Part shown: positions 15,919 through 22,518 of the stretch, in pieces | How the letters are laid out: every line of letters begins with the position of its first letter | Position numbering within the stretch: the first letter of the stretch is position 1 | From: UBA685 sp049890115 | Lineage (GTDB): Bacteria > Pseudomonadota > Alphaproteobacteria > Puniceispirillales > Puniceispirillaceae | Assembly: GCA_049890115.1 (NCBI GenBank) | Contig: JBMHCC010000036.1 | Span: 1-25,066 of the forward strand | Reading direction: 5' to 3' | DNA length: 25,066 nt | Notes under the pieces: model-generated | What the model saw: the letters and a program-made list of their open reading frames with translations, nothing else | Databases searched by the model: none | What the model was told of the DNA's origin: nothing | Position numbers and translations under genes: made by a program

Positions 15919-17133
15919 TTAGTTCAGCAAACCGCCTTCTTTGGCAGCTGTTACATAAGCAGCTTCGATATCAGCCAAAGCAGCCGCTGCAGACTTGTCA
16001 CCTGTCAGGAATGCCGCAATGCCGTTACCAAGAGCTGTATGCATCAAGCTCATCTGCTTTGATGCTGGATATGGCTTGGCGCCATTTTCAGCTGTTGCAA
16101 ATGCACCAGCAGCAGCAGCAGTTGGCGCATAACCATCAATCAGCCATACAGCAGCATCATTATTGGCCATCACCATTTCTTTATCTAGGCCTTCCATGGC
16201 AACACGGAACGCATTATCAGCAGCCGCATCAGAGATATTGGCAGCAATTACGATACCATCCCACCATAATGTTGAAGCTGGTGTTGAACCGCCGCCAACT
16301 GTTGGTGCTGTTGACATAGTAACCTTACCAACAACCTGCGATTCTTCTGGGTTATCCATCGCACCTGCGCGTGATGCCCACAAGTTAGCCATCGCAATTT
16401 TGCCCTGCTGGAACTGCTGCTGAACATAAGTTGAGTCAGATACCAGATATTCAGGATCCATATAGGCTGTCAGCTTTTTCATCATTTCAAGAGCTGCCAC
16501 GCCATCAGCGTTATTAATTGATGGTGTTAGGTCATCATTAAAGAAGGCACCATCAAAACCCATATACATATTGACAAATTCTTCAGCCAAATTCCAACCT
16601 GTCTTATAGGTACCGCCTAGTGGGTAATCAACCACGCCAGCTGCCTTAATCTTTTCCGCAGCAGCTAAGACTTCATCATAAGTCTGTGGTGCTGAGATGC
16701 CCAAATCAGCAAAAATATCATTGCGATACATCATATGCTGAGCGTTCACCATCATAGCAATCGCCATGATTTTGCCATCAACACGAACTAGCTGATTTGG
16801 CTTTAGATGGGCACCATATTTGGCAACCAGATCATCTAGTGGGCGAATTGTGCCAGCATCGATCAATGGCACAGCTGTTGAGTTTGCAACACCACCAACA
16901 TGATATAATGATGGGTTTGCAGCAAACGCATCAGGCTGCTTTGTGCGGAACTCTTGATCGAGCTCTGCTTCAACATTGCCACATTCAGCCATAGCTGATG
17001 TCACGGCTTTCCATGCTTCAAAGCCTGCCGATAGTGATTTTACAGTATTCACATTTGTGAATGCGCATTCTGCCATAGCACCTGTGCTCATGACAGATAA
17101 CGCACCTGCAATGATAATGGATTTAAATTTCAT
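15919..17133 (-). CDS. CUT1 ABC transporter periplasmic solute-binding protein
   Basis: Extracellular/periplasmic substrate receptor of the carbohydrate-type (COG1653-like) class, about 404 residues. A Sec signal peptide is clear (MKFKSIIIAGALSVMSTGAMA|E). The mature protein has the two-lobe pattern with AMMVNAQHMMYRNDIFADLGI and PQTYDEVLAAAEKIKAAGV. Aromatic residues typical of a ligand cleft (STLWWDGIVIAAN, WNLAEEFVNMYMGF) suggest a polar organic ligand, but the class also includes glycerol-3-phosphate and osmolyte binders, so the sugar name is not proof. The start at ATG 17133 is supported by GGGAGGA directly upstream; the in-frame start 27 bases earlier has none. The ATPase gene lies 101 bases upstream on the same strand. 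Confidence 0.88.
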   Translation of the reverse strand: MKFKSIIIAGALSVMSTGAMAECAFTNVNTVKSLSAGFEAWKAVTSAMAECGNVEAELDQEFRTKQPDAFAANPSLYHVGGVANSTAVPLIDAGTIRPLDDLVAKYGAHLKPNQLVRVDGKIMAIAMMVNAQHMMYRNDIFADLGISAPQTYDEVLAAAEKIKAAGVVDYPLGGTYKTGWNLAEEFVNMYMGFDGAFFNDDLTPSINNADGVAALEMMKKLTAYMDPEYLVSDSTYVQQQFQQGKIAMANLWASRAGAMDNPEESQVVGKVTMSTAPTVGGGSTPASTLWWDGIVIAANISDAAADNAFRVAMEGLDKEMVMANNDAAVWLIDGYAPTAAAAGAFATAENGAKPYPASKQMSLMHTALGNGIAAFLTGDKSAAAALADIEAAYVTAAKEGGLLN

Positions 17134-17234
17134 GATGTCCTCCCTGACATTTATCCACACCGGGTTAGTTTGACCAGATTTTTATCGTGCCAAACATCTG
17201 CAAATGGCCAGATGCATATTGTGAAAAACACATA

Positions 17235-18290
17235 TCATGCACCAAGCCTGTCACCTGTTTCACGCGAAAATAGATGACATATTGAAAGTGGTACCTGAAT
17301 GGCGACTTCATCACCAATCGCGCACCGATAATCTTTATGAGCCTTCACTGACACCATAGCATTGCCAACTTTGACAGTGATCATTGTGGCATCACCAAGT
17401 AACTCAACAGTATAGGCTTTTGCCAAAATCTGATGCGGCTCATCTTGCGCAACAATGCTGGCATCTTCTGCCCGAAAGCCAAGTGTGATAGCACCATCGC
17501 CAGCCTCAAGCCCTGTAATAGCAATGGAGTCAGCTTCAAACCGACCTTTGGTCACATGACCATCTACTAAATTCATGGCAGGGTTACCAATAAAAGCAGC
17601 CACAAAAGCATTGGCTGGCTTATCATAAATATCAGTTGGTGAACCGACTTGCTGGATCACACCTTTATTCATCACCACCACACGATCAGCCAGCGTCATA
17701 GCCTCAATCTGATCATGCGTCACATAAATAGTGGTGACCTGTAATTCATGTTGAAGATGCTTGATTTGCGCTCTGGTAGAAACGCGCAATTTTGCATCCA
17801 AATTTGAGAGAGGCTCATCCATCAAAAAGACATTTGGCTCTCTGACAATCGCTCGAGCCAATGCCACTCTTTGACGCTGACCACCTGATAATTCAGCAGG
17901 CTTGCGATGTAAAAATGGCTCTAGCTCAACCATCTTAGCAGCACGCATGACACGTTCATCATGGCTTGCTTCATCAATTTTGCGCACTTTTAAAGGAAAG
18001 CGAATATTTTCATACACATTCATATTGGGATAAAGACCATAGGACTGGAACACCATCGCCACATCACGATCTTTCGGCTCCAGATCATTTATCACCTTAT
18101 CATCAATCGAAATATCACCAGATGTGACATCTTCCAAACCAGCAATCATGCGCATTGTGGTTGTCTTGCCACAACCAGATGGGCCAAGCAAAACCAGAAA
18201 TTCGCGATCAGCAATGGTCAGGTTAAAATCATCAACCCCAATAAAGTCGCCCCAGCTTTTTGTTACATTGCGCAATGTAATCTCAGACAT
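17235..18290 (-). CDS. ABC transporter ATP-binding protein, MalK/UgpC type
   Basis: Cytoplasmic ATPase, about 351 residues from the chosen start. Walker A is GPSGCGKTTT, the Q-loop is in VFQSYGLYPNM, the ABC signature is LSGGQRQR, Walker B is VFLMDEPLSNLDAKLR, and the switch His is in TIYVTHDQIEAM. The C-terminal regulatory TOBE/MalK-type domain follows (about 235-350). It energises the binding protein and two permeases encoded next on the same strand, and heads the minus-strand operon. I use the ATG at 18290 with GGGGA ahead of it. A longer TTG-started frame from 18308 is possible but less likely. Its fourth to ninth codons contain a perfect palindrome, listed separately. Confidence 0.9.
   Translation of the reverse strand: MSEITLRNVTKSWGDFIGVDDFNLTIADREFLVLLGPSGCGKTTTMRMIAGLEDVTSGDISIDDKVINDLEPKDRDVAMVFQSYGLYPNMNVYENIRFPLKVRKIDEASHDERVMRAAKMVELEPFLHRKPAELSGGQRQRVALARAIVREPNVFLMDEPLSNLDAKLRVSTRAQIKHLQHELQVTTIYVTHDQIEAMTLADRVVVMNKGVIQQVGSPTDIYDKPANAFVAAFIGNPAMNLVDGHVTKGRFEADSIAITGLEAGDGAITLGFRAEDASIVAQDEPHQILAKAYTVELLGDATMITVKVGNAMVSVKAHKDYRCAIGDEVAIQVPLSICHLFSRETGDRLGA
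18263..18280. repeat. 18-bp perfect palindrome inside the 5' coding end of the ATPase gene
   Basis: TTACATTGCGCAATGTAA reads the same on both strands and has a central CG, as LacI-family operators do. It begins 11 bases inside the ATPase start codon and about 90 bases from the intergenic operator. Its half-sites differ from those of that operator, so it may be a second operator, a site for another regulator, or chance. Confidence 0.45.
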
Positions 18291-18348
18291 CGCAATCCCC
18301 ACTTGCAAATCTTTAATCTAAATATAGGTTAGACAAGTCTGTTAGCAT

Positions 18349-18377
18349 TTGACAAGATATTCTTGCAAGCGTATGCA
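18349..18377 (+). promoter_or_regulatory. sigma70-type promoter for the plus-strand NTF2-like gene
   Basis: A consensus -35 TTGACA (18349-18354) is followed after 17 bases by TATGCA (18372-18377), which keeps the leading TAT of the -10. The start codon of the NTF2-like gene is at 18423, which leaves a leader of about 40 bases. The promoter overlaps the LacI-type operator, as expected for repression. Confidence 0.65.
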
Positions 18378-18378
18378 A
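18363..18378. promoter_or_regulatory. candidate LacI-family operator in the divergent promoter region
   Basis: TTGCAAGCGTATGCAA is a near-palindrome (half-sites TTGCAAGC and, on the other strand, TTGCATAC, six of eight identical) centred on CG, the standard form of LacI/PurR-type operators. It lies between the ATPase gene (minus) and the NTF2-like gene (plus) and covers the -10 of the plus-strand promoter. The cluster encodes a LacI-family protein, the probable ligand of this site (inference). Confidence 0.7.
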
Positions 18379-18422
18379 AAATTATAGAAGAACAGCAAAA
18401 GTAACAATTATCCAAACGAAAA

Positions 18423-19433
18423 ATGACAGATTTTCAGACCCAAAAAGACATCGTCAGAGCCTATTACCGTGACCTTGATTCGGCTTCAGCTGATGAGGTT
18501 AATGATTGTTTAAAACGCTATATTGCTGCTGATTATTTGTGGCGTGGCTTTCATCCCTTTAATGAGATGACAGATTCTGATGAGGTGGCAAATTGTTTTT
18601 GGAAGCCGCTAAAAGCATCTTTGACATCTATGCAACGGCGTCTTGATATTTTTATGGCTGGCGAAAACCAGTTGCCTGAGGGTGATGGTGTTTGGGTTGC
18701 CTCAATGGGTCATTTGATGGGTCTGTTTGATACAGCATGGCTTGGCATTGCCCCAACTGGCAAAATTGCGATGCTGCGCTATGCTGAATTTCACAAAATA
18801 GTGGATAAACGCATTGTTGAAACAGCGATGTATTTTGATATTCCGCATTTGATGATGCAGGCAGGCTTAAATCCGTTCCCGCCGCAAACAGGGGCACATC
18901 TGGTTCAGCCTGGCCCACTGACACATGATGGCTTGCTATTTGATGCCCAGCCAGCAGAAGAGGCACAAAAAACCATCAATGCTATCAATTATATGTGTGA
19001 TGATATCAAAACATGGAAAGGTGGGCGTGAAGAGCCGTTAGAAGATGAGCTTGCCCGCAGCTGGAACGACGATATGGTGTGGTGGGGACCTGCTGGCATT
19101 GGCGCGACTTTTACCATTGAACGCTATGCCAAACAGCATTCAGGGCCGTTCCGTGCAGCTTTTAAAGATAGGATTTTTAATGGTCATGTGGCACGTATCG
19201 CTGAGGGTCATTATGGCGGCTTTTTTGGTTGGCCTAATCTGACATTAACACCAACAGGTGGTTTTATGGGTATGCCTGCCACTGGTAAAGCAGGTGATAT
19301 GCGTGTGATTGATATGTATCGCCGCGAGGGTGACAAATTGACCGAAAATTGGATTTTTATCGATTTGCTGCATTTCTGGAAGATGCAAGGTCTTGATATT
19401 TTAGAGCGAATGACCAACTTCCCTCGTACATAA
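18423..19433 (+). CDS. two-domain NTF2/SnoaL-like protein (paralogue D)
   Basis: 336 residues, two NTF2-like domains (about 5-145 and 175-325). Domain 1 has YIAADYLWRGFHPFNEMTDSDE and GHLMGLFDTAWLGIAPTGKIAMLRYAEFHKI. Domain 2 has MVWWGPAGIGATFTIERYAKQ, GFMGMPATGKAGDMRVIDMYRREGDKLTENWIFIDLLHFWKMQGLDIL. The layout and motifs match paralogue B (shared WxGPAGIG, DIPxxMMQAG, ENWxxxDLL), so the two likely arose by duplication and may form a complex or act in sequence. It is divergent to the ABC operon and is followed after 33 bases by the DmdA-like gene. The start lacks a clear Shine-Dalgarno sequence. Confidence 0.8.
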   Translation: MTDFQTQKDIVRAYYRDLDSASADEVNDCLKRYIAADYLWRGFHPFNEMTDSDEVANCFWKPLKASLTSMQRRLDIFMAGENQLPEGDGVWVASMGHLMGLFDTAWLGIAPTGKIAMLRYAEFHKIVDKRIVETAMYFDIPHLMMQAGLNPFPPQTGAHLVQPGPLTHDGLLFDAQPAEEAQKTINAINYMCDDIKTWKGGREEPLEDELARSWNDDMVWWGPAGIGATFTIERYAKQHSGPFRAAFKDRIFNGHVARIAEGHYGGFFGWPNLTLTPTGGFMGMPATGKAGDMRVIDMYRREGDKLTENWIFIDLLHFWKMQGLDILERMTNFPRT

Positions 19434-19466
19434 TAATATCAATCATTGCCTGAAAAGAAATTGAAC

Positions 19467-20627
19467 ATGTCACAAGATAAAGCAGCTGGTTTTCAGCGTT
19501 TCAGCTTTGGCACCCAAGTGCGCAAATCACCATTTTCAGATGCTGCTTTACGCTGGGGTGCACAGGGGTTTTCTGTCTATAATCACATGTATATCCCGCG
19601 TGATTTCGGAGACCCTATTCAGAATTTCTGGAATCTGGTCGAACAAGCTATCTTATGTGATGTCGCTGTTGAAAGACAGGTTGAAATCACGGGCAAGGAT
19701 GCGGCACGATTTATGCAATATCTATCATGCCGTGATTTATCCAAATGTGAAATTGGTCAATGTAAATATGTCCTTATCACAGACCAAGATGGCGGCATTA
19801 TCAATGATCCTATCTTGTTAAAGCTGGCAGAGGATCATTTCTGGTTATCGATTGCCGATAGTGATGTTTTATTATGGGCAAAAGGTGTCGCTGCCTTATC
19901 TAGCATGGATGTGACCATTACCGAGCCTGATGTCTCACCATTGCAGCTTCAAGGGCCGAAATCACGTGATATACTCACCGCTGCCTTTGGTGATGAGTTG
20001 GCTGATTTACCGTATTATCGCTTTGTCCGCTATGAGTGGAATGGCATCCCGTTAATCATCTCGCGCACAGGTTGGTCAAGCGAATTAGGCTATGAAATCT
20101 TTTTGATGGATGGCAGCAAGGGTGATGAATTATGGGAGCATATCATGGCGATTGGCACACCAATGGGCCTAAAGCCTGGCCATACATCATCTATTCGGCG
20201 CATTGAAGCTGCGATGCTGTCCTATCAAGCTGATATGACATTGGCAAATAACCCATTTGAGCTTGGTATGGACAGGCTGGTTGACCTTGATATGCCAGCT
20301 GATTTTATTTCTAAAAAAGCATTATTGCAGATCAAAAAAGAGGGTATAACTCAAAAACAGGTTGGCCTGATTTTTGATGGTGAAGCATTGATAGGATCAA
20401 ATGATAGCTATTGGCCAATCTGGCAAGATGACACACAGATAGGCTATGTTACCTCAGCTGTATATTCACCGCGCCTGAAACAAAATATCGCACTTGCCAT
20501 GGTATCACTATCAGCATCTGAGATTGGCACCTTATGCCAGATTGAGACCAGTGATGGCAGACGAGAAGCCAAGATTGTGCCAAAGCCTTTTTATGATCCT
20601 AAAAAGACTTTGGCCGCACAATCTTAA
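19467..20627 (+). CDS. DmdA-like GcvT-fold tetrahydrofolate-dependent demethylase/aminomethyltransferase
   Basis: About 386 residues of the GcvT/DmdA family, which move a one-carbon group from a substrate to tetrahydrofolate. Many segments match the general pattern of DMSP demethylase: FSVYNHMYIPRDF near the N-terminus, VAVERQVEITGKDAARFMQYLSCRDLSK, GGIINDPILLKLAEDHFWLSIADSDVLLWAKG, VSPLQLQGPKS, RTGWSSELGYEIF and RRIEAAMLSYQADMT. The C-terminal beta-barrel domain begins at about 280 (FISKKALL). The substrate may be another methylated compound, since DmdA-like relatives are many and no dmdBCD genes are present. ATG 19467 is used; an in-frame TTG at 19446 is less likely. Paired with the MetE-like enzyme, it suggests a tetrahydrofolate methyl shuttle (inference). 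Confidence 0.85.
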   Translation: MSQDKAAGFQRFSFGTQVRKSPFSDAALRWGAQGFSVYNHMYIPRDFGDPIQNFWNLVEQAILCDVAVERQVEITGKDAARFMQYLSCRDLSKCEIGQCKYVLITDQDGGIINDPILLKLAEDHFWLSIADSDVLLWAKGVAALSSMDVTITEPDVSPLQLQGPKSRDILTAAFGDELADLPYYRFVRYEWNGIPLIISRTGWSSELGYEIFLMDGSKGDELWEHIMAIGTPMGLKPGHTSSIRRIEAAMLSYQADMTLANNPFELGMDRLVDLDMPADFISKKALLQIKKEGITQKQVGLIFDGEALIGSNDSYWPIWQDDTQIGYVTSAVYSPRLKQNIALAMVSLSASEIGTLCQIETSDGRREAKIVPKPFYDPKKTLAAQS

Positions 20628-20646
20628 ACCGAACATAAGCTGATAG

Positions 20647-20672
20647 AAAAAGAAGCGCTAAGGCTGCTTTTT
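20647..20672. terminator. bidirectional terminator between the DmdA-like and FKBP genes
   Basis: A hairpin AAAAAG-a-AGC, loop GCTAAG, GCT-g-CTTTTT lies between two convergent genes. Its A-run on one side and T-run on the other allow it to stop transcription in both directions. One internal mismatch weakens it. Confidence 0.55.
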
Positions 20673-21435
20673 AGTCACCTTGATAGGGCGTTGTTTGAAG
20701 GCCGTCTTCTTGCCAGCCAACAATACCTTCACTGAGATGTGAGACATTGGAAAAGCCTAGCTGATTGACAAGTGCATTACCGATCATACTGGTTCTGTTG
20801 CCAGTGCGACAATAGAGCAATATCGGCATATCAGGTGAGGTTACCAAAGACATAAAATGTTGCTGGAATTCTGGGTGAAGGGTGCCTGATGGGGTAAAGG
20901 CTGTAATAGTCTTAGCCCCTTCAATAATGCCAGTTTGCTGCCATTCATCTTCACCACGAATATCAACGATGATGACACCGTCCTTTTGTGCTGCTATCAA
21001 ATCCTGATTGCTGGCCTGACCAAGCTGTGGCGGTGTGCTAAGTGCCACCAATTCAACTTCAAAGATCAACGTGGCATTGGGCGGGATAACATCACCGGCA
21101 CCAGCTGCGCCATAGCCTAGTTCTGGTGCGATTGTCAGACGGCGCACCTCACCAACCTTCATACCCTCAACACCCATTTCCCAGCCAGGGATAACCTGTC
21201 CCTGACCAAGGTTAAAGCTGAATGTATCGCCACGCGGGCGTGATGCATCAAAGACTGAGCCATCTGTCAGCTTGCCTTCATAATGCACGCTAACACGCTG
21301 ACCTTTTGTCGCTGCCGCGCCTGTGCCCTCAGTGATGATTTCGATGTCTAATCCATTTTGTGCCATGGCAATGCCTCCACCAATCAGGATGCTGACTGTC
21401 ATGAAACATACGGTCAAAAAGCGCCCTAAAACCAT
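20671..21435 (-). CDS. periplasmic FKBP-type prolyl isomerase fused to a rhodanese domain
   Basis: 254 residues with a signal peptide (MVLGRFLTVCFMTVSILIGGGIAMA|Q). An FKBP-type peptidyl-prolyl cis-trans isomerase domain follows (about 28-132; VSVHYEGKLTDGSVFDAS, GQGQVIPGWEMGVEGMKVGEVRRLTIAPELGYG, PNATLIFEVELVAL are the family signature). After it comes a rhodanese domain (about 140-250; VIIVDIRGEDEW, catalytic-loop C209 in LLYCRTGNRTS, HLSEGIVGWQEDGL). The protein is therefore an exported folding factor with a sulfurtransferase-like or persulfide/redox module attached. Such fusions are not the usual FKBP form, and their role is unknown to me. A weak AAGGA site lies upstream. The gene stands alone, convergent with the DmdA-like gene. 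Confidence 0.88.
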   Translation of the reverse strand: MVLGRFLTVCFMTVSILIGGGIAMAQNGLDIEIITEGTGAAATKGQRVSVHYEGKLTDGSVFDASRPRGDTFSFNLGQGQVIPGWEMGVEGMKVGEVRRLTIAPELGYGAAGAGDVIPPNATLIFEVELVALSTPPQLGQASNQDLIAAQKDGVIIVDIRGEDEWQQTGIIEGAKTITAFTPSGTLHPEFQQHFMSLVTSPDMPILLYCRTGNRTSMIGNALVNQLGFSNVSHLSEGIVGWQEDGLQTTPYQGD

Positions 21436-21458
21436 TAAATTTAAATTCCTTGTAATTG

Positions 21459-21482
21459 AGGTAGGGCTGTTAAATCCTACCT
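21459..21482. repeat. inverted repeat upstream of the FKBP-rhodanese gene
   Basis: AGGTAGG (21459-21465), ten bases, CCTACCT (21476-21482) form a perfect 7-bp inverted repeat in the leader or promoter of the FKBP-rhodanese gene. On the plus strand it is followed by TTTT after one base. It might be an operator or a terminator for antisense transcription; the evidence does not decide. Confidence 0.35.
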
Positions 21483-21532
21483 GTTTTAAGATGTCAATAA
21501 GCTGGCATCCATTAGCTTAACACATAGCCTTT

Positions 21533-22381
21533 TTAGGCAAATGCATTCACCAGATAAATCGTGCCATCATAGCTAATTTTGGAACCATCAAAATGAGCCT
21601 GTGATTGTGCTATGAAATCATCACGCACAGCCTTTATCATGTCATCATCTGGTTCTGCTGACCGCAATGCACGCCCCCCAAATCCAATTTCCATCATCAA
21701 ATCAGCATCTTCTTCTGGGCTGCCATCATTGCTGATTTCAACCGATTTTTTTGCAATGCTAATCTGCTGAAAACCTGCTTTTTTCAAAATATCATTCAGA
21801 TAATCAGCATCTGAAAAAGCAAAAGGGCCAGGCTCTTTGCCTGGGTTATCAAGCATCTGCTTGGTATGTGTCTGAACGATTTGTAATGGCAGAGTAAAAA
21901 ATTCATTTTCATGAAATGGTGCCCAACAAACAAATGATAGCCTGCCATTTTGCCTCATCGCACCTCTGATATTGGTAAAAGCCTTTAGTGGATTTTCAAA
22001 AAACATCACACCAAATCGTGATATGACCAGATCATAATAAGGCGCAGTAAACTGATGAGATTGGGCATCAGCTTGGATGAAGTCTATGAGCTGGTTTGCA
22101 CCTGCTTTTTGTCTGGCAAGGTCAAGCAAAGGTGCTGATATATCAAGGCCTGTCACATTGCCATCTTGACCTACCAACTCTGCCAAGGTGATTGTGGTGG
22201 TGCCAGACCCACATCCAATATCAAGAATGCGCTGGCCATCTACCTCACCTAGATTATCAAGTAATAGCTTGTTGATTGCTGACAATCTTTTTGTCATTTC
22301 AGCATCTTGCCTTACCCAGGAGCGACCAGAGGCTTCGTTCCATGCTTGTCCTTGGTCTTGATTCTCGCCATAATTTGCCAT
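21533..22381 (-). CDS. class I SAM-dependent methyltransferase
   Basis: 282 residues with a Rossmann-fold methyltransferase domain. Motif I is clear (ILDIGCGSGTTTI, about 52-64), followed by the acidic residue of motif II (VTGLDISAPLLDLARQKA), the motif III region (DFIQADAQSHQF) and a later YDLVISRFGVMFF. It starts with WNEASGRSWVRQDAEMTKRLSAINKLLLD, common in a set of UbiE-like small-molecule methyltransferases. Substrate unknown. No partner gene is adjacent; the agmatinase-family gene lies upstream on the same strand after 137 bases, which contain a short tandem repeat. Confidence 0.85.
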   Translation of the reverse strand: MANYGENQDQGQAWNEASGRSWVRQDAEMTKRLSAINKLLLDNLGEVDGQRILDIGCGSGTTTITLAELVGQDGNVTGLDISAPLLDLARQKAGANQLIDFIQADAQSHQFTAPYYDLVISRFGVMFFENPLKAFTNIRGAMRQNGRLSFVCWAPFHENEFFTLPLQIVQTHTKQMLDNPGKEPGPFAFSDADYLNDILKKAGFQQISIAKKSVEISNDGSPEEDADLMMEIGFGGRALRSAEPDDDMIKAVRDDFIAQSQAHFDGSKISYDGTIYLVNAFA

Positions 22382-22456
22382 TTGCTTGCCTTTTTATATC
22401 TCTTCCAGCCTTGCGATAAACACACATCTTAGCTAGCGCATAATTGGCATTATCAA

Positions 22457-22490
22457 AAGCTGGACATGATCACAAGCTGGGCATGATCAC
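22457..22490. repeat. 17-bp tandem repeat in a gene gap
   Basis: Two adjacent copies, AAGCTGGACATGATCAC and AAGCTGGGCATGATCAC, differ at one base and are followed by a third start (AAGCC). Each copy contains the palindrome TGATCA. The repeat lies between the ureohydrolase and methyltransferase genes, either as a recent slippage duplication or as a pair of protein binding sites. Confidence 0.8.
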
Positions 22491-22518
22491 AAGCCAAAAA
22501 TCAGTGTGGCTGACGTCG

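Noticed and set aside
16087..16125. GCA-rich triplet run in the binding-protein gene
   Set aside because: It encodes an alanine stretch (PTAAAAGAF) in the normal reading frame, and no expansion or regulatory role is indicated.
17195..17214. Hairpin CATCTG...CAGATG and a bulged inverted repeat next to it, between the ATPase and binding-protein genes
   Set aside because: The stem is only six pairs with no T-run, and the neighbouring repeat needs several bulges. It could be an RNA-processing site but is not supported enough to list.
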